64,000 nucleotides of DNA, from assembly GCF_006716765.1 (NCBI RefSeq), contig NZ_VFPO01000001.1, positions 4,712,001 through 4,776,000 on the forward strand, written 5' to 3'. Source of the stretch: Actinomadura hallensis (lineage in GTDB: Bacteria; Actinomycetota; Actinomycetes; Streptosporangiales; Streptosporangiaceae). Positions 1 through 8,129 of the stretch are shown piece by piece. The translations under genes and the position numbers were made by a program. Below the pieces are notes generated by a model. That model was not told the origin of the DNA. It saw only the letters and a program-made list of their open reading frames with translations, and did no database searches. Positions within the stretch are counted from its first letter, which is position 1. Each line of letters opens with the position of its first letter.

Positions 1-729
1 GCGAGCGCCGCCGCCACCCTGAAGCGGGTCTTCCTGGAACTCGGCGGCAAGTCGGCGTTCATCGTGCTGGACGACGCCGACCTGAAGGCCGCCTGCTCGT
101 ACGCGGCGTTCTCCGGGATCGCCCACGCCGGCCAGGGCTGCGCGATCACGACCCGGATCCTCGTCCCCCGCGACCGCTACGACGAGGCCGTCGAGATCAC
201 CGCCCGGTCGCTGTCGAGGCTCGGCGCCGGTGACCCCTCCGACGACCGGACGATCTGCGGCCCCGTGATCTCGGCGAGGCAGCGCGACCGCATCGAGGGC
301 TACCTGAGGCTGGCCGTCGAGGAGGGCGGGTCGTTCGCGTGCGGCGGGGGCCGCCCGGAGGGCCGGGACAAGGGCTTCTGGATCGAGCCGACGCTCATCA
401 CCGGGCTGACCAACGACGCCCGCACCGCGCGCGAGGAGATCTTCGGCCCGGTGCTCGTGATCATGCCGCACGACGGCGACGACGACGCGGTCCGCATCGC
501 CAACGACTCCCCGTACGGGCTGTCGGGCGCGGTGCACGGCAGCGCCGACCGCGCCCGCGCGGTGGCGGCGCGGCTGCGCACCGGGACGGTCAGCGTGAAC
601 GGCGGCGTCTGGTACAGCGCGGACGTCCCGTTCGGCGGCTACAAGCAGTCCGGCATCGGCCGCGAGATGGGCGTGGCGGGCTTCGAGGAGTACCTGGAGA
701 CCAAGGCGATCGCGGAGATCACCACATGA
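1..729 (+). CDS. Aldehyde dehydrogenase, C-terminal part (5' end outside window)
   Basis: The frame is open from the first base and stops at 727-729, so about 242 codons of an NAD(P)-dependent aldehyde dehydrogenase are present and the N-terminal coenzyme-binding part lies outside. Family hallmarks are visible: LELGGKS with the general-base glutamate, the GQGC loop with the nucleophilic cysteine (codon 139-141), EEIFGPVL and PFGGYKQSG. Such enzymes oxidise an aldehyde to its acid in the cytosol; the substrate cannot be read from the sequence. It heads a same-strand run with an SDR, a HIBADH-like enzyme and a carboxymuconolactone-decarboxylase-like protein, which suggests a catabolic operon (inference). 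Confidence 0.93.
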   Translation, partial: ASAAATLKRVFLELGGKSAFIVLDDADLKAACSYAAFSGIAHAGQGCAITTRILVPRDRYDEAVEITARSLSRLGAGDPSDDRTICGPVISARQRDRIEGYLRLAVEEGGSFACGGGRPEGRDKGFWIEPTLITGLTNDARTAREEIFGPVLVIMPHDGDDDAVRIANDSPYGLSGAVHGSADRARAVAARLRTGTVSVNGGVWYSADVPFGGYKQSGIGREMGVAGFEEYLETKAIAEITT

Positions 730-740
730 CCGCCACGGCG

Positions 741-880
741 GCGCCCGGAGGGCCGCGGGAGGCCCCTGTGAGCGGCCCGCAGGGCGCGGCGGCGCCTGGA
801 CTGAGGAGCGGTGGGAGCGAGGAACGAGCGACCAGAGCGACGAGGGAAGGCGGCGCCATAGAGCGCCCGGAGGGCCGCGG
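741..880. repeat. Intergenic 18-bp direct repeat between ALDH and SDR genes
   Basis: The word GCGCCCGGAGGGCCGCGG occurs at 741-758 and again at 863-880 in the otherwise gene-free spacer. Between them lie GAGCGAGGAACGAGCG-type words that recur in other spacers of this window. No promoter or gene is apparent here. The spacer looks like decayed copies of a dispersed intergenic repeat. Confidence 0.6.
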
Positions 881-901
881 AAGACACTTCGGGAGGCAGA
901 C

Positions 902-1636
902 GTGAGGTTCGAGGGCAAGGTCGCGATCGTGACCGGTGGGGCGCAGGGCATCGGGGAGGCCTACGCGCGGGCGCTGGCGGCCGAGGGCGCGTCCGTGGTG
1001 ATCGCCGACGTGGACGAGCGGGGGCAGGCCGTCGCCGACGACGTGAAGGGCGCGTTCGTCCGGACGGACGTGTCGGATCCGGCGTCGGTCGAGGCGATGG
1101 CGGCGGCGGCGGTGGAGCGGTTCGGCGGCATCGACCATCTGGTCAACAACGCCGCCATTTTCGGTTCGATGCGGTTGGACTTCCTGTTCACCGTCGACTG
1201 GGACTACTACAAGAAGTTCATGTCCGTGAACATGGACGGTGCGCTGCTGTGCGCGCGCGCCTGCTACCCGCACATGCAGGAGCGCGGGGGCGGTTCGATC
1301 GTCAACCAGTCGTCCACCGCGGCGTGGCAGTACTCCGGCTTCTACGGCCTGGCCAAGGTCGGCGTCAACGGGCTGACCCAGCAGCTCGCGCACGAGCTGG
1401 GCAGCATGAACATCCGCGTGAACGCCATCGCGCCCGGCCCGATCGACACCGAGGCGAACCGGAAGGCCGTCCCCGGCGGCATGTCGCAGAAGATCGTCAA
1501 GGAGAAGATGGCGCTCAAGCGGATGGGGACGCCCGAGGACCTCGTCGGGATGTGCCTGTTCCTGCTGTCGGACGACGCCGCCTGGGTCACCGGGCAGATC
1601 TTCAACGTGGACGGCGGCGAGGTGTTCCGCTCATGA
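902..1636 (+). CDS. SDR-family NAD(P)-dependent oxidoreductase
   Basis: A 244-residue classical short-chain dehydrogenase with a GTG start preceded by GGGAGGCAGAC. The Rossmann glycine motif TGGAQGIG is at residues 12-19, followed by NNAA in the core. The catalytic set is visible as SST then YGLAK (YxxxK). The C-terminal GQIFNVDGG strand is typical of the fold. It interconverts an alcohol and a ketone in the cytosol; the substrate is unknown. It sits between the aldehyde dehydrogenase and a HIBADH-like gene whose upstream ATG overlaps its stop by ATGA, so the genes are probably co-transcribed. Confidence 0.93.
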   Translation: MRFEGKVAIVTGGAQGIGEAYARALAAEGASVVIADVDERGQAVADDVKGAFVRTDVSDPASVEAMAAAAVERFGGIDHLVNNAAIFGSMRLDFLFTVDWDYYKKFMSVNMDGALLCARACYPHMQERGGGSIVNQSSTAAWQYSGFYGLAKVGVNGLTQQLAHELGSMNIRVNAIAPGPIDTEANRKAVPGGMSQKIVKEKMALKRMGTPEDLVGMCLFLLSDDAAWVTGQIFNVDGGEVFRS

Positions 1637-1705
1637 GCGAAGCGAACCGGGGGGCGCGGGGGGTCGTCCCCCCGCAAAGGCCAGGCATGAGCGAAGCGAA
1701 CCGGG
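1632..1705 (+). repeat. Duplicated gene start flanking a G6-TCGT-C6 palindrome
   Basis: A 20-bp word (CATGAGCGAAGCGAACCGGG) is present at 1632-1651 and 1686-1705. Between the copies is an 8-bp perfect hairpin, GCGGGGGG-TCGT-CCCCCCGC, at 1656-1675. Both copies contain an ATG in the same frame of the following gene, 54 bp apart. The 16-nt core GGGGGGTCGTCCCCCC also occurs, inverted, inside leuC at 9697-9712. Confidence 0.8.
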
Positions 1706-2544
1706 ACGGTGTCGGGTTCATCGGGCTCGGGCAGATGGGCGAGCCGATGGCGCGGCACCTCACCGGCCGCGGCCTGGTCGTCTTCGACGCCCGCGCCGAC
1801 GCGGTGGCGCCGCTGGTGGAGGCGGGCGCGCGGGCGGCGCGGAGCGTGGCCGAGGTCGCCGCGCACTGCGCGCTGGTGTCGATCATGGTGCGGGACGACG
1901 ACCAGGTCCGGGAGGTGGCCGAGGAGGCCATCGCCGCGGCCCGGCCGGGCACCGTCCTGGCGATCCATTCGACGATCCGCGCGAAGACGGCCGAGGACCT
2001 GGCGGAGAAGGCGCGGCGGTACGACATCGAGGTGGTGGACGCGCCGGTCAGCGGCGGGTTCATGGGGGCGAGCGCGGGCAGCCTCGCCGTCATGGTCGGC
2101 GGGACGCCGGAGGCGTTCGAGCGGTGCCGGGAGCCGTTCGGCGACTGGGCGGACCTCGTCCTGCACATGGGCCCGGTCGGGGCGGGCACCCGCACGAAGC
2201 TGGCCCGCAACCTGCTGCACTTCGTGTCGTTCACGGCGGCGGCCGAGGCGCAGCGGCTCGCCGAGGCGTCGGGGGTGTCGCTGCGGAAGCTCGGCCGGAT
2301 CGTCCGGCACACCGACGCGATCACCGGCGGCGCGGGCGCGATCATGCTGCGGCCGACGACCGCGCCGCTGGAGCCGGACGACGACCTGTACGACATCCTG
2401 CGCCACACCCGGGACCTCGGCGAGAAGGACCTGTCGCTCGCCCTGGAACTGGCCGGCGAGCTGGGGGTGGACGCGCCGTTCGCGCGCCTCGCCCTCGAAC
2501 GGTTCGGCGCGGGTCTGGGCCTTGCGGAGGACACCGATGGATGA
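1687..2544 (+). CDS. NAD(P)-dependent oxidoreductase, 3-hydroxyisobutyrate dehydrogenase-like
   Basis: Member of the beta-hydroxyacid dehydrogenase family (285 residues). The N-terminal Rossmann motif is GFIGLGQMGEPMA, the substrate motif is DAPVSGG, and the catalytic lysine is in GAGTRTKLARNLL. It oxidises a beta-hydroxyacid with NAD(P)+; the exact acid is unknown. Two in-frame ATGs, at 1633 and 1687, lie in duplicated sequence. The second has AAAGG six bases upstream and gives the usual family N-terminus, so it is preferred; the first overlaps the SDR stop (ATGA) with GAGGT nine bases upstream and would add 18 residues. The 3' end overlaps the next gene by 8 bp, indicating translational coupling. 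Confidence 0.88.
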   Translation: MSEANRDGVGFIGLGQMGEPMARHLTGRGLVVFDARADAVAPLVEAGARAARSVAEVAAHCALVSIMVRDDDQVREVAEEAIAAARPGTVLAIHSTIRAKTAEDLAEKARRYDIEVVDAPVSGGFMGASAGSLAVMVGGTPEAFERCREPFGDWADLVLHMGPVGAGTRTKLARNLLHFVSFTAAAEAQRLAEASGVSLRKLGRIVRHTDAITGGAGAIMLRPTTAPLEPDDDLYDILRHTRDLGEKDLSLALELAGELGVDAPFARLALERFGAGLGLAEDTDG

Positions 2545-2917
2545 GCGGCGCGCACGCGGCCTGGAGATGATGCGCCGGGTGTACGGCTGGGACATCGACG
2601 ACGCGCCCGGGGACTTCTTCGGCATCACCGCCGACCACCTCTTCGGCGACATCTGGACCCGTCCGGGGCTGAGCATGCGGGACCGGCGGCTGCTGCTCAT
2701 CGGCGTCCTCGCCGGGCAGGGGCTCAACGACGTCCTCGACATCCAGATCCCCGCGGCCCTCGCCAACGGCGAGCTGTCGCCGGAGGAGCTGCGCGAGATC
2801 GGCATCTTCCTGACCCACTACGTCGGCTGGCCGCTCGGCTCCCGGCTGAGCGTACAGATCGACACCCTGATCGCCAAGCACGAGAAGAAGCGGGCCCGGG
2901 AGGAGAACGAGCGCTAG
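2537..2917 (+). CDS. Carboxymuconolactone decarboxylase-family protein
   Basis: A 126-residue all-helical protein resembling the CMD/AhpD superfamily, beginning MDERRARGLEMMRRVYG as 4-carboxymuconolactone decarboxylases do, with helix DRRLLLIGVLAGQGL in the middle. Members decarboxylate gamma-carboxymuconolactone in the beta-ketoadipate pathway or act on other small acids. The CxxC pair of the AhpD peroxidase branch is absent, which favours the decarboxylase-like branch. It overlaps the upstream dehydrogenase by 8 bp and is the last plus-strand gene of the cluster; its stop overlaps the convergent gene's stop by 4 bp. Confidence 0.85.
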   Translation: MDERRARGLEMMRRVYGWDIDDAPGDFFGITADHLFGDIWTRPGLSMRDRRLLLIGVLAGQGLNDVLDIQIPAALANGELSPEELREIGIFLTHYVGWPLGSRLSVQIDTLIAKHEKKRAREENER

Positions 2918-3477
2918 ACCAGGGACGGGGCGGGGTCGGGCATCAGCATCGGCCCCGTCACCCCGAAGCGGTCGACGCCCCGCCGGGTGAGGTTGATCCG
3001 CAGGTCGATCCAGCCGGGCAGGGCGGCGCCGTCGCACTCGTACGCCCCGGGCGCGGGGAAGTGCAGATCGCCGACGGAGAGCTTGGCGCCGCGCACGCGG
3101 ACCGGCAGCAGGACGCGGGATCCGGCGGCCAGCGGGGCGATGCGGCAGCCGCCGACGTCCCGGCCGCGGGCGCCGCTCGGCACCGCCACCGGCGCGGGCG
3201 GCGCGCATCCGATGATCCCCGGATGGCCGCCGCCGTCGTGGACGCTGCCGGCCCGCCCGACCGCGAGGACGTCCACCACGATGAGGTCGCCGGGCTCCGC
3301 GCCGGCCACCACGAGCGGGCCGCACAGCAGCGGGTCCGCGCCGGGCTCGCGGCCCTGGCACTCCATCCGGACGGACCCGCCGGTGAGGATCTCCGCGACG
3401 CCCGGGATGTCGGGATGCCAGTGGTCGTGGGCGGGGACGTCCCGGACTGCGGGGTCGAACACGGCGGACGACGACAT
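2914..3477 (-). CDS. Short acetamidase/formamidase-like protein
   Basis: A 187-residue protein resembling part of the FmdA/AmdA acetamidase-formamidase family: the stretches CGPLVVAGAEPGDLIVVDVL, HPGIIGCAP, and LLPVRVRGAKLSVGDLHF align with family landmarks. Full-length members are roughly 300-400 residues, so the segment between HPGIIG and the GGCRIAPLAAG strand is compressed and the usual C-terminal part is missing. The ATG at 3477 is chosen because GGAGGA lies nine bases upstream; a GTG at 3486 would abut that site. It may be a compact variant or a degenerating amidase; activity cannot be assumed. Confidence 0.6.
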   Translation of the reverse strand: MSSSAVFDPAVRDVPAHDHWHPDIPGVAEILTGGSVRMECQGREPGADPLLCGPLVVAGAEPGDLIVVDVLAVGRAGSVHDGGGHPGIIGCAPPAPVAVPSGARGRDVGGCRIAPLAAGSRVLLPVRVRGAKLSVGDLHFPAPGAYECDGAALPGWIDLRINLTRRGVDRFGVTGPMLMPDPAPSLV

Positions 3478-3756
3478 CTCAGGCACTCCTCCGGTCGGGT
3501 TCCACGGATGTCCCGATCCTGCCGCCGGGCTGTTTCAGCCCGGTTTCCCCGCCCTCACACCCGCGTTAGACCCACATCACCGGCCTCGGCCCGCAGGGAA
3601 CCCGGCGGCCAGTGTCGTCACGCTCCTCGACATGTCAGGCGAGCGGCCCAGCGGCACGCCACCGGCGCTGCCACCCTGAAACCGTCAGCATGATCGCCCT
3701 ACGGCTGTCCTCTCCCCCCGGCCGCCCGAGCCCGCACGCGAGCGCGTGACCTGACG

Positions 3757-3907
3757 GTGAGGCGAAGCCGGAGGCGAGCCTCACCGGAAGATCGCGAAGC
3801 GATGCCGCGCTCGCACAGGACCGGTCACGAAGCGAGCCGCCAGGCGAGCGGAGTGGGCCGGTCCTGCAATCAACACAGCGAGCCGCCAGGCGAGCGGAGT
3901 GGGCCGG
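3757..3907. repeat. Repeat-rich 443-bp spacer with a 31-bp direct repeat
   Basis: The spacer 3478-3920 between the acetamidase-like gene and ddlA holds no credible gene. A 31-bp sequence starting AGCGAGCCGCCAGGCGAGCG is present identically at 3831-3861 and 3877-3907 (period 46). Upstream are related words such as AGGCGAAGCCGGAGGCGAGCC and the small palindrome ATCGCGAAGCGAT. On the minus strand this lies directly downstream of the ddlA stop, so it would form the ddlA 3' UTR. Confidence 0.75.
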
Positions 3908-3920
3908 GACTGAAACAAAT

Positions 3921-5042
3921 TCAGCGGAGGCCGGTGGAGCGTTTGAGGGCCGTTTGGACGAGCCGGTCGACCAGGGCCGGGTAGTCGAGGCCGGTCGCGG
4001 CCCACATCTGCGGGAACGCCGACGCGGGGGTGAAGCCCGGCATGGTGTTGATCTCGTTGAGGATCCAGCCGCCGTCGGGGGTGTGGAAGAAGTCCACGCG
4101 GGCGAGGCCCTCGCAGTCGAGCGCCTCGAACGCCTGGACGGCGAGGCGGCGGACCTCCTCGATCGCGGCGGGCGGGAGGTCCGGCGGGATCGCCAGGGTG
4201 GTGGTGCCGTCGAGGTACTTGGTCTCGAAGTCGTAGAAGTCGTGGTCGCCGTCCATCAGCACCTCGGCGGGGAGGCTCGCCTCGGGCGGGCCGTCGTCCA
4301 GGCCCTGCAGGACGCCGCACTCGATCTCGCGGCCCTCGATCGCGGCCTCCACGATCACCTTCGGGTCGTGCTCGCGGGCCGCCTCGACCGCGGCCTCCAG
4401 CCCGGCCTCGTCGGTGACGCGGCTGATGCCCACGCTCGACCCGGCGCGGGCGGGCTTCACGAACACCGGTGTGCCGTCCGCGAGCCCGAGCTCCTTGATC
4501 TCGTCGATCTTGCGCTTGCGTTCGCGCCGCCACTCCCGGTCGCCGACCAGGACGTACGGGCCGACCGGCAGGCCGCGCGCCTGCCAGACCAGCTTCATGA
4601 ATCCCTTGTCCATGCCGACCGCGCTGGCGAGCACCCCGGCGCCGACGTACCGGACGCCCGCGAGGTCGAGCAGCCCCTGGATGGTGCCGTCCTCGCCGAA
4701 GGGGCCGTGGAGCAGCGGCAGCACCACGTCGACCTCGGCGAGCATCTCGGGGACCCGCCCCGGCTCGACGACCATCAGGCCGCGGTGGTCCGGGTCGAAC
4801 GGCAGGGCGAGGACGCCGCCCTCTCCGGTGACCTCGGGCAGCCTGCCGTCCTCGATCGACAGCCGCAGGTCGGCGGGCGGCAGCACCCAGCGCCCGTCGC
4901 GGGCGATGCCGATCGGCACCACCTCGTACCGGTCCCGGTCGATGGCGGCCATGACGGCCCCCGCGGTGACGCAGGAGATCGCGTGCTCGGAGCTGCGTCC
5001 GCCGAAGACCACGGCCACGCGGATCTTGGAAACCTGGGACAT
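3921..5042 (-). CDS. ddlA: D-alanine--D-alanine ligase
   Basis: A 373-residue ATP-grasp ligase that joins two D-alanines in the cytosol for the peptidoglycan stem peptide. It starts MSQVSKIRVAVVFGGRSSEH, has the LPLLHGPFGEDGTIQG loop of the N-terminal domain, the ATP-grasp segments KPARAGSSVGISRV, and ends with the magnesium-binding ARVDFF and NEINTMPGFT motifs. Length and motifs are complete. It follows gpsA and plsC on the same strand with an 83-bp gap, as in the ddlA-gpsA pair of mycobacteria. Confidence 0.97.
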   Translation of the reverse strand: MSQVSKIRVAVVFGGRSSEHAISCVTAGAVMAAIDRDRYEVVPIGIARDGRWVLPPADLRLSIEDGRLPEVTGEGGVLALPFDPDHRGLMVVEPGRVPEMLAEVDVVLPLLHGPFGEDGTIQGLLDLAGVRYVGAGVLASAVGMDKGFMKLVWQARGLPVGPYVLVGDREWRRERKRKIDEIKELGLADGTPVFVKPARAGSSVGISRVTDEAGLEAAVEAAREHDPKVIVEAAIEGREIECGVLQGLDDGPPEASLPAEVLMDGDHDFYDFETKYLDGTTTLAIPPDLPPAAIEEVRRLAVQAFEALDCEGLARVDFFHTPDGGWILNEINTMPGFTPASAFPQMWAATGLDYPALVDRLVQTALKRSTGLR

Positions 5043-5125
5043 GAGGTCCGACCCTATCGGTGATCAGAAGGCACGGGCCATGGCCGGTCCCGGCGGGCCC
5101 GCCGCGCGGGCCGCCCCCGGGGCCG

Positions 5126-6136
5126 TCACAGCCCGTACCTCTCGGGCTTGGGGGAACGGGAGATCAGCGACACGGCCGCCTCCTTGATCGGCATGCCGTG
5201 GTGCAGGACGGCGGTGACCGCCTCGGTGATCGGCATCTCCACGTTGTGCTTGCGGGCGAGCTCCATCACCGCCTCCGCCGACTTGACGCCCTCGGCGGTC
5301 TGCTTGGTGACCGCGACGACCTCGTCCAGCGTCATCCCGCGGCCGAGGTTCTCCCCGAACGTGCGGTTGCGCGACAGCGGGGACATGCAGGTCCCGACGA
5401 GGTCGCCCATCCCGGCGAGGCCCGCGAAGGTGTGCTCGTCCGCGCCGAGCGCCGCGCCCAACCGGGCGATTTCGGCGAGCCCGCGGGTCATCAGCAGCGC
5501 CTGCGTGCTGGCGCCGAAGCCGAGGCCGACCGCCATGCCGACGCACAGCGCGACGATGTTCTTCACCGCCCCGCCCAGCTCGCAGCCGACGACGTCGGTG
5601 GAGGTGTAGACGCGGAAGTACGGCGTCATCGTGGCGGCCTGCAGGCGCCGCGCGGCGTCCTCGTCGGTGCAGGCCGCGACGGCGGCGCCGGGCTGCCCGG
5701 CCGCGACCTCGCGGGCCAGGTTCGGCCCGCAGAACACCCCGACCCGCTCCTCGGGGACGTCGGCGACCTCGCAGATGACCTCCGACATCCGCCGGGACGT
5801 GCCGAGCTCGACGCCCTTCATCAGGCTGACGAGCACGGCGTCCTGCGGCAGCAGCGTCCGCCAGGCGCCCAGGTTGTGCCGGAGCGTCTGCGCGGGGACG
5901 GCGAGCGCGACGAAGTCGGCGCCGTCCAGGGCCTCCGCCGGGTCCAGCGTCGCGCGGACGCCCTCGGGCAGGGTGATGCCGGGCAGGTAGTCGGGGTTCT
6001 CGTGGCGCTCGTTGACCGCCTCGACGACCTCGGGGCGGCGCCCCCACAGGACGACCTCGCCTCCGGCGTCGTGCAGCAGCTTGGTGAACGTCGTCCCCCA
6101 GGAGCCGGCGCCCATCACCGCGGTGCGGTACGTCAC
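5126..6136 (-). CDS. gpsA: Glycerol-3-phosphate dehydrogenase [NAD(P)+]
   Basis: A 336-residue cytosolic enzyme reducing dihydroxyacetone phosphate to sn-glycerol-3-phosphate, the backbone for phospholipids. The nucleotide-binding motif GAGSWGTTF is at residues 8-16; KGVELGT and the family signature GCELGGAVKNIVALCVG with the catalytic lysine follow, then GLAGMGDLVGTC. The GTG start overlaps the plsC stop by four bases (GTGA), so it is translationally coupled to plsC, matching metabolic order: GpsA makes the acceptor that acyltransferases use. Confidence 0.97.
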   Translation of the reverse strand: MTYRTAVMGAGSWGTTFTKLLHDAGGEVVLWGRRPEVVEAVNERHENPDYLPGITLPEGVRATLDPAEALDGADFVALAVPAQTLRHNLGAWRTLLPQDAVLVSLMKGVELGTSRRMSEVICEVADVPEERVGVFCGPNLAREVAAGQPGAAVAACTDEDAARRLQAATMTPYFRVYTSTDVVGCELGGAVKNIVALCVGMAVGLGFGASTQALLMTRGLAEIARLGAALGADEHTFAGLAGMGDLVGTCMSPLSRNRTFGENLGRGMTLDEVVAVTKQTAEGVKSAEAVMELARKHNVEMPITEAVTAVLHHGMPIKEAAVSLISRSPKPERYGL

Positions 6137-6969
6137 GAGCCGGCCGCCTCGGTCTCGCCGGTCCCCGGACGCGCCGTGCCGGTGACCTTCGGCTCGAACG
6201 CCGGGCCCGCGGCCGCGCGGCGCCGCTCCTCCAGGACCCGGTGGTGGTCGTAGCGCTCCGCGGGCGGCTCCTCGCCCCGCAGCTCGCCGAGCAGGCCGGC
6301 GATCGCCTCCATGATGTCGTCGGTGGCGGCCCGCAGCGTCTCCCTGGTGAGGGGGCGGCCCTCGTACCGCGACAGGTCGACGGGCGGCCCCGCGATCACC
6401 TTCATCGTCTTGCGGGGGAAGGGGTGGAAGCCCTTCTTCAGGCGCCCGGCCAGGCCGGTCCGCGCGCCCTTCTTGTACGGCATCAGCTCGTGCGCCCCCC
6501 AGTTCGCCACGGGGACGACCTTCGCGCCGGTCGTGAGCGCCAGCCGCGCCGCGCCGGTCTGCCCCGTCATCGGCCACAGCTCGGGGTCGCGGGTGCAGCT
6601 GCCCTCCGGGTAGAACATCAGGCATTCGCCGTCGAGGAGGGCCCGCTCGGCGTCCTTCAGCGCGAGGGCCGCGTCGGCGCGGTCGCGGTAGACCGGGATC
6701 TGGCCCGTGCCGCGCAGGACGGCGCGGATGAACGGCACGTCGAAGAGCGTTGACTTGGCCAGGTAGACGGGGTAGCGGCCCGCCTCGTACACGAAGTGGG
6801 CGAGCGCGAGGGGGTCCGCCTCGGAGATGTGGTTGGCGGCGATGATGACGCCGCCCTCGCGCGGCACGTTGCCCCGGCCTCGCCAGTCCCGTTTCAGCAG
6901 CGCGAAAAGCAGCGGGCGCAGGATGACGATCGTGAGCTTCCGCCAGGCCGGCGAATACCCGTGGCTCAT
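6133..6969 (-). CDS. plsC: 1-acyl-sn-glycerol-3-phosphate acyltransferase
   Basis: A 278-residue membrane-associated LPLAT acyltransferase that makes phosphatidic acid from lysophosphatidate. The catalytic NHISEADP box (HX4D) and the FYPEGSC box (substrate-binding PEG) are intact. A hydrophobic N-terminal segment (KLTIVILRPLLFALL) fits membrane contact. The ATG at 6969 is used because a GAGGGGAG-type site lies just upstream; a longer frame from 7041 has no such site and a non-conserved start. The C-terminus is a charged, probably disordered tail. First gene of a plsC-gpsA-ddlA run. Confidence 0.92.
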   Translation of the reverse strand: MSHGYSPAWRKLTIVILRPLLFALLKRDWRGRGNVPREGGVIIAANHISEADPLALAHFVYEAGRYPVYLAKSTLFDVPFIRAVLRGTGQIPVYRDRADAALALKDAERALLDGECLMFYPEGSCTRDPELWPMTGQTGAARLALTTGAKVVPVANWGAHELMPYKKGARTGLAGRLKKGFHPFPRKTMKVIAGPPVDLSRYEGRPLTRETLRAATDDIMEAIAGLLGELRGEEPPAERYDHHRVLEERRRAAAGPAFEPKVTGTARPGTGETEAAGS

Positions 6970-7055
6970 GCCCCGTCTCCCCTCCTCAGTCGGTCCCCAA
7001 GCGAACGCAGGGTGCCCACAGTGTCGCGGGTGCGTGCGCATAGTGTCGAGTTGCC

Positions 7056-7718
7056 ATGTCTACATCACAGAGCAGCGCGTCTCATCTCCAGTGGTCGCTC
7101 GTCGTGCCGGTGAAGGTGCTGGCCCGGGCGAAGACCCGCATGTCCGCCGCGGCGGGGCCGCACCGTGAGGCGCTCGCCCTGGCGGTGGCGACCGACACCG
7201 TCGCCGCGGCGCTGCGCTGTGACCGGGTCCGCAACGTGATCGTTGTCACCGACGATCCCCTCCCGGCCGCCGACCTGGCCGCCCTCGGCGCCCACGTCGT
7301 GCCCGACGTGCCGGACGCCGGGCTGAACCCGGCGCTCGTCCACGGCGCGGGCCGGGGCCGGGAACTGGCCCCCGACGCCGGGGTGGGCGCCCTGTCGGCT
7401 GATCTGCCCGCTTTGCGACCCGATGAACTTTCCCGCGTCCTCGACGTCGCCGCGCGGGCGGCGGTGTCCTTCGTCCCGGACGCGGCCGGGATCGGCACGA
7501 CCCTGTACACGGCCCGTCCCGGGGTCGAGTTCTCCCCGGCCTTCGGCGGCGGGTCCCGCGCCAGGCACCGGGAGCGCGGCGCCAGGGAGATCCTGCTGCC
7601 CGGCATCGACAGCGTCCGCCGCGACGTCGACACCCCGGAGGACCTGCGCGCCGCGCTCGCCCTGGGCGCGGGGCCCCGGACGACCGCGGTGGCGGCCCGC
7701 CTTCCCGCCTTCGCCTAG
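7056..7718 (+). CDS. cofC: 2-phospho-L-lactate/phosphoenolpyruvate guanylyltransferase (F420 biosynthesis)
   Basis: A 220-residue nucleotidyltransferase (CofC/FbiD family) that activates phospholactate or PEP with GTP for coenzyme F420. The fold is marked by WSLVVPVKVLARAKTRM at the N-terminus, the VVTDD strand, GALSADLPALRPDEL, and GIDSVRRDVDTPEDL. In mycobacteria the orthologue (fbiD) also lies beside gpsA, which supports the call. It is divergent from plsC with an 86-bp shared spacer. No clear Shine-Dalgarno site precedes the ATG, and a TAGTGT hexamer lies ten bases upstream, so a very short leader is possible. Confidence 0.92.
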   Translation: MSTSQSSASHLQWSLVVPVKVLARAKTRMSAAAGPHREALALAVATDTVAAALRCDRVRNVIVVTDDPLPAADLAALGAHVVPDVPDAGLNPALVHGAGRGRELAPDAGVGALSADLPALRPDELSRVLDVAARAAVSFVPDAAGIGTTLYTARPGVEFSPAFGGGSRARHRERGAREILLPGIDSVRRDVDTPEDLRAALALGAGPRTTAVAARLPAFA

Positions 7719-7728
7719 GGTTCGGGGT

Positions 7729-7938
7729 ATGCAGGCGACGGTGAAGGGTTTCGATGCCGCGACCGGCTCGGGAAGCGTGCTGCTCGACGACGGGACGGAG
7801 CTGCCGTTCGACGGGGAGGCGTTCGCGGCGGGCGGGCTGCGGCTGCTGCGGCTCGGGCAGCGGGTGAACCTCGCGATGGACGGCGACCGGATCTCGGTCG
7901 TGACGCTGTCGACCTTCCCGATCCCGTCCCGGGACTGA
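7729..7938 (+). CDS. Small cold-shock-like OB-fold protein
   Basis: A 69-residue protein starting MQATVKGFDAATGSGSVLLD, with the layout of a cold-shock-domain barrel: VKGFD, then GSGSVLLDDG, then a loop and LRLGQRVNLAM-D-G. The aromatic RNP motifs of true CspA proteins are not intact, so RNA binding is an inference. It begins ten bases after the cofC stop on the same strand and is likely co-transcribed. Convergent with hupB. Confidence 0.75.
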   Translation: MQATVKGFDAATGSGSVLLDDGTELPFDGEAFAAGGLRLLRLGQRVNLAMDGDRISVVTLSTFPIPSRD

Positions 7939-8080
7939 CCACGGCGCCCGCCGGGGCCCGCCGCGGGCGGGTACCCGGTCGCGACGTTCCCGCCTGCGGG
8001 CCGCCGCGGGCGGGCCCCGGACACGGCGACGACCCCGGGCTCCCCGACGGCCCGGAACACGGCGGCGCCCGGAACACGGC

Positions 8081-8116
8081 AGCGCCCGGGACCGTGCGGC
8101 GACGGTCCCGGGCGCT
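8081..8116 (-). terminator. Terminator of hupB
   Basis: A perfect 15-bp stem (arm AGCGCCCGGGACCGT) with a 6-nt loop lies just past the hupB stop. There is no U-tract, as is common for actinobacterial hairpin terminators. It can also stop convergent transcription from cofC. Confidence 0.8.
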
Positions 8117-8129
8117 GACGCGGTGAGGC

